Part shown: positions 12,241-25,549 of the stretch, one piece after another
Layout: each line of letters opens with the position of its first letter
Position numbering within the stretch: the stretch's first letter is position 1
Source: Seriola aureovittata
Taxonomy: Eukaryota > Chordata > Actinopteri > Carangiformes > Carangidae
Direction of reading: 5' to 3'
Length of the DNA: 64,000 nt
Assembly: GCF_021018895.1 (NCBI RefSeq)
Contig: NC_079364.1
Span: 4,611,401-4,675,400, forward strand
Position numbers and translations under genes: made by a program
Notes under the pieces: model-generated
Seen by the model: only the letters and a program-made list of their open reading frames with translations
What the model was told of the DNA's origin: nothing
Database searches by the model: none

Positions 12241-12280
12241 CTCTCTCTCTCCCTCCCTCCCTCCCTCCCTCCCTCCCTCA
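12241..12280. repeat. (CTCC)n pyrimidine tract
   Basis: CT repeats run into about eight CCCT units. The minus strand carries repeated GGGA and can form a G-quadruplex. Confidence 0.93.
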
Positions 12281-12486
12281 CTCTCTTCTCCTTGTTGAGC
12301 AGCGCTGTCTGGAATAATTGCTTTCACCGGAGAAGAGGAAAGTATTCCTAGAGGGCTTGATGGGAGAGAGGGGACTCCGCCTGTAGATTTTCCTGATAGA
12401 TGACTCACCATCCGAGTTGCACGACATGTCAAGGTCCGGAAAGTTAAGAGATTATTACAAGTGAAAAGGTTGATTATTCAACCAGT

Positions 12487-12497
12487 GGGGGGGGGGG
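12487..12497. repeat. Poly-G tract (11 G)
   Basis: Eleven consecutive G inside otherwise ordinary sequence. Confidence 0.92.
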
Positions 12498-12622
12498 CGT
12501 CTCCTTATGAATTAAATACACAGTGGAATCATCTTGTCGACTGTTTCCTTCATGGAATTCCAACATGGAAACTCCCGGTTTTGGAAAAGCCGCATTGTGT
12601 TCATACAAGCCTCCCGTGTCAA

Positions 12623-12770
12623 CGCGAGGCCATATGCAATGGACTGGCAACCTGTCAGGGGTGTTTCTCTGCCTCATGCCCAGTGCATGCTGGGACAGGC
12701 TCCAGCCCCCCCCCCCCCCCCAATGACCCTAAATGGGATTAAGCGTGTGGAGAAAACGGAAGAATGACTG
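12623..12770 (+). mobile_element. Fish SINE-like repeat fragment, 3' half (forward)
   Basis: Contains GCAATGGACTGGCAACCTGT, CCAGTGCATGCTGGGACAGG and CTCCAGCC followed by a 16-C run (12706-12721), then CAATGACCCTAAATGGGATT. This matches, from memory, the distal half of the same repeat family seen at 11118, in the opposite orientation. The poly-C run has expanded where the family usually carries a short C/G-rich phrase. Confidence 0.6.
12706..12721. repeat. Poly-C tract (16 C) inside the SINE-like fragment
   Basis: Sixteen consecutive C at the CTCCAGCCCC position of the repeat. Confidence 0.95.
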
Positions 12771-13026
12771 TCAGCTCCAATGTGGTCAAATTGTACTTTG
12801 CAATTAGCTGGCCGGTTGACCGGTTGAACAACTGAGCCGGCTCAACAGAAACCACACTCAGCCGCTCACTGTGTTTATGTGAGGCTCCACTGGATGGTTA
12901 CGGTTAGTGGTTATGAGACTTATTATTTACGTGGCCCTCGGGGCAGCAGGCATCCACATACGGGAAATACAAAGTGACAGGAGATAATCTCAGTTTACCC
13001 TGGCCTCTATGGGAACAAGTCATAAC

Positions 13027-13029
<3 letters not shown>

Positions 13030-13085
<56 letters not shown>
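13030..13085. repeat. (AT)n microsatellite
   Basis: About 28 AT units with a single phase slip (ATAATA near 13057) that makes the two halves mirror each other. Cruciform-prone. Confidence 0.97.
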
Positions 13086-13089
13086 CTTT

Positions 13090-16000
13090 CTGCCTTTGCC
13101 CTAAAGCCATGTGAGGGTGACTTCACCGTGACCCCCTGCTACTGCTGAGCTCTGGATTTTATATCGCCCCGGAGAGTCGAGGAAGAAAAAGGAATGACCT
13201 CAAACATACACAGAGAGGCTGAGTTAGGGCTTCAATCTGAGCCTTGGTGCTCCGTCGCCTCTATCGATTGTTCCCTTGAAGATGCTTTGTTGGAGAGAAC
13301 ATGAGTCGAAAGAAGCTCTCTAATGCATCAAAGGTGGATGTCAAGTTCTGACATCAGTCCGTCAGAATCAAAGATCAGCTTCTCTTCACAGCAGACATTT
13401 TACACCGACATGTAACATGAAGAGAAAGTGAGACCGGCTGCTGTATTTCACTATCTGAAAGAACAGACAAGGCATTAAAAGTCCAGTTACTGCTCTTCTT
13501 TGGCCTCTCACCGTTTCACAAACTGATCGCTGCAGGTTTTCTCAGCTCGTCGGTGCTGTGGGCTGTATTCAGCTAGCTGTGAACAATAGGACTTCAGCTA
13601 GCAACACCAGCGTCTCAGTCCATTTCTAAAACAGTTTTGCTTTCATATATTTACAATGATATTTTCCTGGTTCGTAGTATCCAAGTATTCTCACATCATA
13701 TTTTACACTTTTTAATGATAGTTAAGCCGGGGTATTAAAACCATGCTGCTTCCATTTTGATGTATTTTTTCACTGACAGGTGTGAAGTCACACCATGGCA
13801 ATTTTCAGACCTGTGAAATGCAACGTCTTGCATTGTGAGATTGTCAGCAGGAACAGGAAGTAGAGTACATGCTGTTTGAGGGAACATATAGGAGTATAGA
13901 GCAAATATAGAGATTCGGGGAAGGGTAAAAACACTTCACTACACATAAACAGTGAATGAATTTTGGATATAACCGAAACCTCCTTTTTGAAATTACTAAA
14001 CAGAAGCAAGCGGTAGATTACAGCACATCGTCACAAAATAAAGGATGAATCCACTCCAGGAGTTAAGTGGGTGCTGAGGCTCACCAGGAGGTTTCCATAC
14101 AGATTTAAGCAGGTTTGATGGCTGCCTCTGGAGCCGGTCCCAGTCTGCTGCTGGCTGCGCCCCAGCACCACCTCTGCTTAGCTGGCACCGCTCCACTGGA
14201 CTCTGCAGCAGCTAAGAGCTGCGCAGTAGATGTTAAGAGCCGAAGGAGACAGATGCAAACCAGAGGAGGCGGACTAAACGCTCTCCAAAGCTTTCAGAGC
14301 TGCCTTTAATTCATTCTGTCCCCGAGAGAGGATCGGTTGTTGGAGGGGAACCCAACTTGGCACCTGCCGTGCGCTTTAAACGCTCAGAAGGCTTTATAAG
14401 AGGCTGAGGTCTGAGCTAACCGAGCTCCCATCCTCACCGAGTGGTTTATCTCGAGCTGCTGCATGAATCTCAAAGGATGTGGTCAGACCATCTCTTTCTA
14501 GCAGCTCTCAGGTTCATGTGTCTAACCTCATGTTGTCAGACAGTTTGTATTTAATGTTGTCTCAAAAAACGATCAGCAAGGTGTCTTTTTAAAAAATTCT
14601 GCAAATATGAGACGAGATACAGTGAAGTCCATAGTGCAGGGGTTCAGGGAAATTGTATGGTATAATGTCCTTGAAGAATGCTCTCTTTGGTCACTCATTA
14701 GCGTCCTTTTGCAAACCGCTCCCATGACTCTGGACCCAGTATTCAATTTTACAGGGATTTCAGATCAAAAACTGAAAAATTCAATTAGACCGACCCCAAT
14801 TGAAACAAGCTAATCGAATTGGAGCAGCTCCTTGATAAGGATGTCACTGTCAGGGAAAAACGGCTACATGATCATAACAGCTGAGAGGCGTGACTCAAAT
14901 CAAACACAATCAGCACGGCTCTCCTCCTCCTGACATCTCCTTCGCCAACCTGGTCTCGTGGAGATATTACAGGGTAATTACTCTGATCAACGCGGAGACA
15001 AGTTCACATAATGCAGTCAATTTGTATGCATCTCCATCACACAGAGGTGACACGCTCTGTCTGTCGGAGGCTCCAAAGGGATGAGGATGGAGACAGCGAG
15101 GTGCTCGAGAGGTCAGGAGATTAAAGAGTCATCTGCTGGTCTTTCCAATCAGGCGTACATCTCCACCAAGCCCAAGAGTTCCCCATCCACTGACGTTTTC
15201 ACTCTGCACTTGACACCAACTACATTCTCACCTCCTCCACGTTTTCTTTCTGTGGTTTAATTTCTTTCTACCAGAGTGATGAGGCCATTTCTGCTCCTCT
15301 CTGTGGGCCCTGTGCTGATAAGTGTCGCGGAGGAGGGTCATTGTGGCCTCAGGCTGATTGGACTCAGACACAGAGAGACTGGAACCAATCAAACCAAGAG
15401 TTCAGTCAACATGAAATAGGACCATTTTCTCTTACACACTGTCAATCTTGAATCTTCACCCACATCAGAAGACTCCTCCATCTCGTGGAGACTAAGACTG
15501 AACAGGGAACAAGCTGTGTCGATACACTCACCTCCCAGTGTCAGCCTTTGTATATTTCTTGGTACCTTTTGACATGTTGCATCGAAGCAACTTTTACTCA
15601 ACCGGTTTAAACTTGATGAAGAGGAAGAAGTCTGATTTTGAACGGCTGGGTATGATCCTCAGCCTGGGACACTGCAAGATAATTTTGAGGGGTCACAGGA
15701 GGATGGGAAAACCTTGTAAAGACCTCTTACAAAAAAGCATATGTAAACATGTGAGAAGCAGTTCACATGTTTAACACAGTAGTTAAAGTAGTTTTAGTAT
15801 AAAGTCACATGATACTGTGGATTGTTTTTCCAGTATTTCCTGTGATATGTAAGACATGTCTTCACATTTGAAAACATCACTTTAATGCGTGCTGTTTGTA
15901 GAGGGAAGAACTGACGAACCGCCAGATTTTAGATGTATTAGTCTTTTGATCAAAAATGGATTGGTGTTAGTCTGCTGACTGAAGGTTTTCCACCACAGCA

Positions 16001-17800
16001 TCACCACATACACAACAACCCCAGTTTGTAGAAATCCATGTACCAAATTCAAATGGTTAAAAAATAAGAAAGAAGAAGAAGTCAATCCAGGCTAAAAACT
16101 GCAGCCTAGATAGACCTGTGTGATAAACCTCACCAACATGTAATATAACTGAAACACGGCAGAAGTTGATTTGCTTTTCAGGGTCACAAGCCAAAAAGTT
16201 AGTGAAGCACTGCTCCACAGGGTTCGACTGTGTTGAGTGAGCAGAGGAGACGTGGAGCTGTGCTGTACTTCATTAAGTAAACAAACCCAGTGAATTCTTA
16301 GTGTCGGCTCCAACATTTTGTAGAGAATAATGAGTGATTAATTTGCTCTGCACAAGGAACGGAAAGCTCCCACGCTGTCTCCTGGAGAAGATACTCAGAG
16401 TAGAGTAATGAGTGCGAAAGCTTGAGCAGTGATTGAAATAATAATCTAGAAATGTGCAGAGAATGATTGCTTTCAAGTCATCAGGAGGAGTGTGTGCTTA
16501 CAGCCGTAACAGTAAACTAATTACTGTAAATTCAGCGATGACGTGTCGGCATCATGCTTATCTTCAAACCACCAGCACATGGGATGTAAAAATCAGCCAC
16601 GTGAAGAACAGACAGGATATGTTCTAATTATGACTTGTCAATCACAGTAATGGACAGCTTTGTCAACATTTTGAGATTTGTCTCAGGACACGGTCGTCAA
16701 ATGTTCGATGGGCTGGTGACCAAGGCGTCGGCGATGTGATGAGGATGCATCTCCCCCAGAAACACCACTGCCATAAACATGAAAGATGGCCCTGTCTCGT
16801 AACTGTGGTGGCCTTTTGAAAACGTCCCACCAGGAAAATAAAGCTGACAGATGGCTCGTTCTGTCCTGCAATGCCCCTGACATACAGCGCTGCTGAATAT
16901 TACCTAGATATTGTGTCACCTCATAAAAGACCGAGGCCAGAGTCCACAGAGGTGCACGTTTCATGAAAGGAGCAAACACTCACTGAAAGAGACGACGGTT
17001 CGGTTCCTGTGATATGGAGCCCAAGATTCACAATGCAAACACGCACACACACACACCGTTACTCGAGGGAGGCCTCTCTCTCCTGCTCGCATGCACCCTT
17101 GTTCATCGTCTTTGTCTGCTGTTTCCATGGCAACGTGCCGCCTCACTCACCGCAGCATATCGATGAAACGGGCTGAAAAGCATAGAAAATAGCAGGGAGA
17201 GCTATTTCTGCTCATTAGGCGCTCAGTGTGGCAGCAACAGACAGAAACTGTTCGGAGCCTTAATATTCATTCACACATGGACCCAGACGGGACTGCAGGT
17301 CCTGCACCTGCAGTAAAAATTGTTAAACCTGCTGTAATTAAAGTCAGCGGCTGCAACTTCATTTATATCTGCACAGAGGCTTTTGTGCTGCAATGACAGC
17401 ACTGGAAATTTATACTAATAAATATAAATATGCTGTAAAACAAGACATGAGCTCTCACAGCTCCCATTTCCACTACACCTGCAGATTTCCATATTAACTG
17501 CGGCCATAATTCTGAGTGTACAGGAAAGAAGCCTTAATGAGGTGAGATGTACAATAAAAAATGTGCTTTACCATGAGTAGTGGCGGCCATAAATGTCCCC
17601 TTGCGGGGGTAATTGGGCTTTTTAATAAAACAGTAATTCTGTTGAAGTCTTTCATGGAAAATCAAGGGTTCAACAGGATCGTGGCAATAAGGAGAAATCT
17701 CATGAAACCCTGTTTCCACAAAAGTCTGTTTTATTTTCTATTGATTTATAGGGAGTCCTTTTGCAGAAATCAGCAACTGCAACAAATATAAAGTTTATTA
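13090..17800. other. Long unique non-coding stretch
   Basis: No coding exon, RNA gene or transposon recognised over 4.7 kb. The only specific element noted is a T-box-like inverted pair at 13778-13794. The block 17480-17780 is AT-rich with many ATTA/TAAT motifs and may be a conserved element (inference). Confidence 0.5.
13778..13794. promoter_or_regulatory. Inverted pair of T-box-like half-sites
   Basis: AGGTGTGA and TCACACC are separated by 2 bp and form a 17-bp imperfect palindrome. AGGTGTGA is the established core half-site of T-box factors. Its presence is visible in the sequence; function is inferred only. Confidence 0.3.
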
Positions 17801-17804
17801 CAGT

Positions 17805-17832
17805 AATATATAATGTATATATATATATATAT

Positions 17833-17866
<34 letters not shown>

Positions 17867-17872
17867 TATATA
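17805..17872. repeat. Compound (AT)n-(CA)n-(AT)n microsatellite
   Basis: TA-rich repeat with a phase slip near 17832, then about eight CA units, then ATATATAC. Confidence 0.95.
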
Positions 17873-17874
17873 CA

Positions 17875-20180
17875 GCAGGATCACACATAAAATAAAAAAG
17901 TATAAGTCTTTTTTTACCTTCAGTGTGAGAACGTGAACTCTTGCACACTCACACTTTTCACTCTATTAAGATTTATTCTCTTCACAAACAGACCAAACAG
18001 CTACAATCACGCACACCGTGACACAGCGACACAGACACGAGCCAGAAAGAAGGAAAAGGAGTGGCTGTCGTGTTTTTATTAGAGGCTGAGTGACGCACGT
18101 GCTGGTCATGTTGTGGTTGGAGGTGCTGCAGCAGCTGCCAGACTCGGGGTTCAGGGACCACCAAGGATCCCCGAGTGGGGTCCCGAACAAAATTAAGGAT
18201 AATATTATTTCACTGTTACACAATACTGAACATGTTCTGAGTTACAGGGAGACGAACAGGATGAAATGCAAACAGCAGATTAAATTTTTGCTCAACCAAT
18301 TTTTGCAGTTTACCAGCAGTTTAAAGACTATAATCATTCGCACAGTCATGTTGGTTTCATACATCAACGCAAATCATGTGCGTTTGCATTCACGTCAACT
18401 TCATAACTACATGTTGGGAACCACAGGTACGCTGGTTTTTGTTCTATGAGAAAAGTACTTTTCGTAAATACTGAAACTAGTGGCTGTGAATGATTCCTCC
18501 TCTCACAGTACTCACAAATGTATCAATCAACTATAAAGTTATCAATAAGTCCTCATAAGGAAATATGTCATTTGTTCATTGATCATTAGAAAGATGATTC
18601 ATAGAAGCAGTTTCTAGTTTCTGATCCGCCACCTACAGTTACAGTCAGGTTTAAGAGGAGGGAAGAATCTGGGTCATGATTGATAGAAACGTGATTCTTG
18701 TGGTGAATGTTTCAGCAGGAAGGAGCAGGAATATAAGATTTGTAAGAAATGCAGCAACCTGAAATATTTTATCTCAAATTCATATTTATCGCAAAATGAT
18801 TTGATGTATTTACAAGCTTTTAAAATCTGTCTGTGAACATTTTTATTTAGATTCAATTTGTTCTCATTCATTCAGAGATGAGAATTGTGATCCATGTTAT
18901 GTGGATGTCAGGTTTTCGTCACAAAAAGAAACTATAAATGATAATATTACGTTATCGTCCGGCCCAGCCTGCACCAATAACTCACACGTGCTTCACTATA
19001 TTCAGGTATTTTAGTGTGGTAGTTCCCTTTAAGAGCAGCAGTGCAGAGCGGGGGAAACCTGGTGAGGGCAAAGCCGAAGGGTGAAATAAGGACGTGTCAG
19101 AGAGAAAGCCCACTCAGATCAAACCACAGGCGCGAAGATACAGAGGAATAAAACCCTCTGATCACTTTCATCTCATCGACTCTCACATGGATTACAACGG
19201 ATCTGACCAGCTGATCCCAGAGCAGGCATCGGTCCTGCTTCAGAAAAAGGAGACGGCCCGGACCGACACGAAGCTACGAGCTGCTCGTTGGTGGTTATCA
19301 TTTTTAGCAGTTAGTCATAGTCTATTTCATTTTATTGAAAGTCAATTACTACTGTATTAACATTTTGTTTCATTCATCATCCACCAGGGAGCCGTTTCTC
19401 CTCAGCAGCTGGCACTGTACATGTGACGCAGTGATTGGTGGAGCTGCAGCTCTGAGGCAGAGAGGAAGACGGTCCTGGCATCACGCCACGGCATCACACA
19501 ACGTGTAAAATCTAACACGCAGACACCCACGGGTACAGTACAAGCCTATAACATGCTGCGAGGGCAGAGACACAGTAACTTATTTATATTAAACCCGTGA
19601 CGCAGAACAGAGTCCTGACTTCCGAGCAAAATATCCCCAAAACCTCTAATGGAAGGCTGTGAGGTGGGAGGGAGGGAAGCCACATAAAGGGAATCAACCA
19701 GCGTCACAGCTTTGGTTCCACTTGGGCTATTTTCCATTTGAACCATATAGCTAAACATCTGGCGTTCAACACCCTTGTCCTCCTCCCCCGCCTCCTTCTC
19801 CTCCAATTAGCCTTCCTCCCCCCTCCACTGTGTCACTTCCACAGCAGCTTCTGGTTTCTCCTTCACCTCTCAGCCTGACCTGCTTACTGAGTTTCAGCTG
19901 TTAGAGCGAAGCCTTAACCCGCTTCTTCTCTACGTTTCCAACAACGTGAGTTCTTCTTCTCAGACTTGAGTGGCTGAGATACTGTGAACTTATTCACAAC
20001 TTAATACCAGGCTGAAAAGTCTCTGTGACTGAACGTTTCAGCTATTTCACCTTTGACCACGCCCACCAGTGATGTCACAGTGTACTGACAACATCATGGA
20101 GTACAGTATTTGACAATATTGTGATTTTATTCTGTCGTCCCTGCTGAGGATTTACTCTCACAACAATATAAAAACCAGAC
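17875..20180. other. Unique non-coding DNA
   Basis: No gene or clear repeat. Frames at 17966-18223 and 18090-18449 overlap on opposite strands and have no recognisable domain. Confidence 0.5.
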
Positions 20181-20186
20181 TTGTGC

Positions 20187-20400
20187 TACAACTAAAAATT
20201 ATTTTCATCATGTTGATTAAACGTTTGATAAAAATGTTTGTTTTGTCTAAAACCCAATTTTAAATCGTATACAACCGTTGCAGAAGATGGAAACCAGAGA
20301 ATAATTGTCTAATTGGTTAATTGACAAATCATTTCGGTTATATTTCATCCTTTTAATAGCTTTAAGTCAGCAATTAATTTAATCAAATATTTTTCAACAC
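20187..20400 (+). mobile_element. Decayed hAT-like MITE, copy 1 of a five-copy family
   Basis: Text such as CTACAACTAAAAATTATTTT, GTTTGTTTTGTCTAAAAC and GATGGAAACCAGAGAAT follows the order of a fish MITE that I know as GGGCTGCAACTAACGATTAT... with a TTTGTTTTGTCCA middle and GGAATCAGAGAA near the far end. Terminal repeats and duplication are not preserved. Other copies: about 44085, 52401, 56195 and 60779. Confidence 0.5.
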
Positions 20401-20659
20401 TAAAATGAAAATGAGTTAAAAGTTTCAGGTTTTACAGACTGGTTTTTGGCAGCTGTGGTTCAGATTTTAAGTCATACGGGAAAATGCATGACACTGTTTA
20501 TAACAAGAAACAGGAGGATTTCTTCAGCAGAGTTCAGGACGAATCCAAGTCTCCTCAACTTTTTCCTCATCATCTCATTCAAATGAAGAACAGTGTTCTG
20601 CAGTGAGTCCAACTGTTTCCACCGCTGAACGTGCTCACACTGAGTTCATCACATTGTGT

Positions 20660-20935
20660 CAGCTTGAGTAGGCCAGCCGCTTACATAACCGGCTATGGAA
20701 GACAGAGTGCCATTGAGCAATTCTTCCGGGAGCCGAGGCCGTGCCCTCCGCGGAGGCCCAGGACGGGCATTCTTTCCCGGGCTGGCACCACTCAGCGACT
20801 CCTGCCAGGAAAGCTTCACTCACGGATAACAAGGTGTATAAATAGACCAGCGGGTAATGAGGCATCAGGGGTGAGAGGCGCAGAAGAGACCAGACAGGCA
20901 CGGCAAAAGGACATCAGGTGTCATGTGTAGAGTCG
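20660..20935 (+). promoter_or_regulatory. GC-rich block with a consensus TATA box
   Basis: A locally GC/CpG-richer stretch (CCGCGGAGG near 20750, TCCCGGGCTGG near 20775) is followed by TATAAATA at 20837-20844. A start would be expected near 20867. No convincing exon with a donor follows, so this is a weak promoter candidate. It may be chance. Confidence 0.15.
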
Positions 20936-20939
20936 AGCT

Positions 20940-22100
20940 GAATGAAATCGAGCCACTCATCGTTTTCTCCTGAAGAAAAAACAATCAAATAAAGGGAGCT
21001 ATGTCTATTCTAAATGACTTAGTCCTGCTGTAAAAACCCAGGGCAGTGCTTTGCTTGGCTGCTGGCGCTCTGCACACAGCTCTGGAATCAATGACTTATT
21101 TAGTTGTTCTGGTACCAGTCTTAGTTGCCAACAAAAGCAACTAGCCAACACAAGGAGTTAACGCTGCTGAAAAACTGTCGCAGGCGGAGAGGCCGAACGC
21201 AAATAAATGGAAGCAGAGCGAAAGCGAACGAGAGAAAGAGTGGACGCAACCTTTCATCGCGGTACCTGTTGATTTAAAGGCAGCCCAGCATGTTTAGGAG
21301 AGAGTGGGCTGCTGGGTAAACAGGCAGGCATGTGGGTGGACCCCCAGGGGGTTCCAGCGACCACCAGCAACGACACATACACCAGCGCACAGGGATGAAA
21401 GGACTGGCGCTGAGAGGAGACAAAGGAGCGGGTCGGGAATGATACAGAAAGGTGAGAGACGAGGAGCAGACTTCAGAGTTTAGACAGACATGAAATAATG
21501 AAGCCAAAACACAAGTTTCATCAAACTGAGACAGAGGTGCGGAAACACAGCTGGAGGGAATGAGGGCAGAAAGGAAGAATCCTCATTTGTAAACGAAGCA
21601 TCTTCCTCAGATTTGTGAACAAAACATAAATAAAATGGAAATTATCCACCATTAAACCATAACACAACATTCACTATACCCATTTCTATTCACACTTATA
21701 AGCATGTATTACCAGTGCCTTGGCAGATCATTAGCGTTTCAGTGAATTTATTTTAATATTCAGGCCCTGGTGTGTCGCCACAGAGGGACGTCTCTGGGCG
21801 TCCCACACTAAACGTGACTGTGCATCAGCGACACACCAGCAGCTGAGCACATTGAGATAAAAGGCAGAGTTTTTATTAGAGACTGCAGCAGTTACACTCC
21901 CACACGACACATGTGCACTCGGCCTCTGCGATGCAAATGCCTTTGAGTTTCGAGCGCACAGAGCGGCTGCAGTGTCAGCGAGATGTGACAGCAGAACATT
22001 AATTGAGCCCCGAGCTGACTGACCGACTGGTGGACATGACAGTCAGCCCACGCTCAATCACCGCAGCAAGACAGGTCACCTGATGTAGGAGTGCAGGGCA
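20940..22100. other. Unique non-coding DNA
   Basis: No gene or repeat recognised. Confidence 0.5.
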
Positions 22101-22144
22101 GCTGGACACGTCATAAAGCTGCATTAATAGATTCCTAACAAGCT

Positions 22145-22450
22145 TAAAAACACATCTCTTAACATATCACCACCTTATAAAGTTGTTACGGCTAAAAGAT
22201 CACATCCAGCAGAGACTAAGGCTCATCTGGAGTCATTTGTGTGTCCACAGGATGAATCTAAGTCCAGTGTCACTCAGCTTTTTGCTCTGGTTAGTCTCCA
22301 CAAAGCTCTGGCTCTTTAGCTGCCAGATGTTCCACTTTGGCACAAAACAACTGTTTGATTCTGCTGGAAATGAGACTGAAACTATGAAGTTAAACTAAAA
22401 CAATCAGCTGAAAGAGGCTGAAAAGCTCAGTACAGCTGAAGGGGGAGGGG
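22145..22450. mobile_element. Dispersed fish repeat, family unnamed
   Basis: Runs from about TTAAAAACACATCTCTTAAC through AAGTTGTTACGGCTAAAAGA, GGCTCATCTGGAGTCATTTG and CTTTTTGCTCTGGTTAGTCT to GCTGAAAGAGGCTGAAAAG. I recognise these phrases as recurring together in fish genomic sequence. Class is uncertain; no terminal repeats were located. Confidence 0.45.
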
Positions 22451-22454
22451 ATAA

Positions 22455-22960
22455 CTCTCTTCTTCGTCTTACCACCACGTGAGGCGTACCACTACTCACA
22501 ACAGGTTAACAGGTTAAAAACCGGTAGCGTACCAAATGCTAATTCTATCTTTCCCTGATTAAATTGAATGTTTTGCTGTTATGACTGTGTGATTTGTTTT
22601 GGGTGCTCTGCACAGATCGGATCAGGTGGTGCTGCTCCACAGTGAGACAGAGGAGCGCTCTTATCAGTCTTACAAGAAACCATAGACAGAACGCAGCCTT
22701 ATCAGTAGGAACATGGTGGAGATACCACTAAGCCACTTACTGGCAATTACAGGGATGGTTCCACACATACACACACACAAACACACACACACACATACAT
22801 TTACACACTCTTTCCCTCTCTACTTTGAAACTATCTTGAACTCCAGCAGACCTCCATCAGCCTTCAAACAACAGAAACTATTTTGCAGTAACTGAGTTAA
22901 AACTCTTCAGAGAGAAGTTACCTGAGATTAAGCTGATTCAGCAACCATGTGTGATGGTAG
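22455..22960. other. Unique DNA with a short imperfect CA stretch
   Basis: An interrupted CA/CATA stretch lies at about 22763-22808. Nothing else recognised. Confidence 0.5.
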
Positions 22961-22966
22961 CCTAGA

Positions 22967-22988
22967 AACACACAGACACAGACAGACA

Positions 22989-23066
<78 letters not shown>
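22967..23066. repeat. (CA)n microsatellite
   Basis: Begins with CACAGACA interruptions and becomes about 38 uninterrupted CA units. Confidence 0.97.
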
Positions 23067-23069
<3 letters not shown>

Positions 23070-23971
23070 ACCTCTATCTCTTTATCGTTGCCTTAAGCTT
23101 TTTTGGACACCAACCTGCTCTCAGTGACAGCCGGGGTTAATCGTGAGGCCTTGGCTTCTAATCTACAGCCTGTTGTGTCCTCACGTGCAATTTGTTTACA
23201 TTAATTTGCTTACATGGGATAAAATTAGATTTTTTTTCTGAACGGTTACACATAAACCAAGAGAAGTCATGTTAAAGAAGTACGATTTGCTTACGTCTGC
23301 AGCTCAGAAAGGGCCTCTCTTCCATGATTTGACAGGTTTTAGGTTGTAACAGGATGACGGGGGGAGGACATAAGGCAGACAGAGACAGCTCCAAAGTCCA
23401 AAGTAACCAAAATAAAAACTCACAGGATTAGACTCACAGAAGCTGGGTGCTCCGACTGCAGAGAGCCACTGACAAATGCAACCCTGTAAGAAGAGGAATT
23501 ATGTCCCCGGTGGGAAGCCAGGATCCTCTCACAGTGTTTCATAGCACAAAAACAAAGATGATACTGCAGATTGTAAAACTGCTGATATCCCTTAAAAACA
23601 CTAAATATATGCTTTTGTTTAGTAAAGGTAGGAGGAGTCCCAGAGCCTCTGCCTCGTTCTAAGTGAAGTTTCCATTGTTTTCACATCAACATGTGTCAGT
23701 ATGCTGAAGCAGGCCTGAACAAAACAAATCACTGCACTAATATTCAGAACATTCTTTAAACAAGTTCATTTGTTTTGGAAAGTGATGAAATTATCTCGAA
23801 ACATGAGCAGATTTCTCGCTTGTTTTTTGGATGCAAGGAACCACAACAAAACATAAAAATCAACAATTCAGCAGCAACCAGAATTCTTATGTTATGGAGC
23901 AGTTCATTTCATTGAGTCAGTGAGTCACTGAAAACTCAGGGAGGTTAACAGAGCAACAGAAATGGGTTGCA

Positions 23972-23985
23972 GCGCCCTCTGGTGG
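23972..23985 (-). promoter_or_regulatory. CTCF-like binding motif
   Basis: The minus strand reads CCACCAGAGGGCGC, matching all 14 positions of the established vertebrate CTCF core CCASYAGRKGGCRS. Occupancy cannot be judged from sequence. A second, weaker site at 25960 points the other way. Confidence 0.5.
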
Positions 23986-24919
23986 TCGGTTAAAACAACT
24001 GCACGCTTCGTACCGAGTTCCAACAGCAGATACAGTCTGCAATCGTCAAGGTTGTAAATGGACACAGGAAATAATTTAATAATGGTGCAAGAATTAATCA
24101 TTCATAAGAAAAATGTGAAAGCTGTTTAGAAACATCTGCCTCGTCCAGAATCAGCAAAATCTTGTTTTCGATGGGGGGAAAAACTCTCTTCTCCTGGAAC
24201 GTGAATCGATCTCTTCTCTTTTCTCAGGGTGTTTTACTTGACTTCTGCCGGTTTGATCCAACTCAGTGTGGAGTCGGCGAGCTGCGGTCCAAAACAAACA
24301 ACCCCCTGCAGACAGTCAATATTGAAGTCTGCTCCAAACAGTGTGTATACTGTGTGAAGGTCTACAGCGCTGAAATATTTAAGAATGTGTCTTCACCTTC
24401 TGAGTGGAGTCGTTCAAACAACCAGCAGCTCCTAAAACAACACAGTGCGTGTGAAAAGGTGGAAAAATGACCCGACTAAGATCTCGTGAGCTCAGTTTCA
24501 CAAGTCAGACATAAAGACGTCTCTGTGCAGCTTGTTCTGTGAAAATAAATGGACTCTAATAAGTGTAATCCACCCTTTAACATGCAGAATGAGTCAGGAG
24601 TGTATTAGTGTATTAGTGCAGGAATGTATGCGGTGTGTGTACTTTTTCCTCAATCCTCGTTAACCTCATCAACCTCTACTTGAATTAGCGAATTACTACA
24701 TTTCCCAGCAGGCCTTTCAACAAGTCCTGACAACAGGCCCGAAACATCTCCATTCTAGTTCTACATACAGGAAAAGTAGCAATAGTTTATAATGATAATG
24801 TACAATAATGGTAGACAAGAAAGCTGTTAGCGCTCTACTTACTAACACTGAGTGACAGCTCTAGCTATTGATTTCAATCACACAAAACACACCATCATAC
24901 TCAAGCAGATCCTGCCCAG

Positions 24920-25130
24920 GGTGCCACTTTAATTCAATTACCTCTTATCTCAGCATCTGCACAATTATTATTTTTTCATTGGGAAACGCCCTGAAATCTC
25001 TCTGCACTTCCCCAGATTGGATAAGAAACAGCCTTACAGGGAAATAGAATAGGATTCCCTTATTTGCATAAATCTCCCCTTAATTAAGACATTAAATATG
25101 ATCTTCTGCTGTAGACACACACGCATGAGC
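24920..25130. promoter_or_regulatory. Candidate conserved enhancer with POU octamer
   Basis: Contains ATTTGCAT (25072-25079), the established POU octamer, 9 bp from TTAATTAA (about 25079-25088), plus upstream TTTAATTCAATTACC. The density of homeodomain-type sites resembles conserved non-coding elements. This is an inference without alignment. Confidence 0.2.
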
Positions 25131-25549
25131 ACACAGCAGACGTAGCACACACACATTCAAATTCCTCCCTTGAGCATGTGGGCCCATAACACGATTAAAG
25201 TCTGCCTGAAGACATCCGTGCACGGTGTGATTTCACACCCATTGTTTTTGCCGACAAAAAGGATTAAACGCCACCGAGTCGGGCTCGTCTCAGTCATATC
25301 CTCAGCAGAAACAGAAAATTCAACAGCTCGGAGCGCAGAGCGGAGCCGGACGGGGACATGATATTAAATCCTTAGGTAAATGGAAATCCCATCCAAAGAG
25401 GCTCTTAAAATAGAGATCATGGAGATGTGTTAAACCTGCTTCAGACACCAACCTGAAAAACATCAAACCCAGAAATGAGGAAGCTGAAATGTAAAGATAG
25501 TTTTCTCCCCCTTAAAACACACAAGTAAAGCACACGAGACACTCTTATC

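Larger units (their letters stand above)
23070..25540. other. Unique non-coding DNA
   Basis: No exon recognised. Holds a CTCF-like site (23972) and an AT-rich block (about 24920-25130) with a perfect octamer and paired homeodomain-type sites. Confidence 0.5.
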
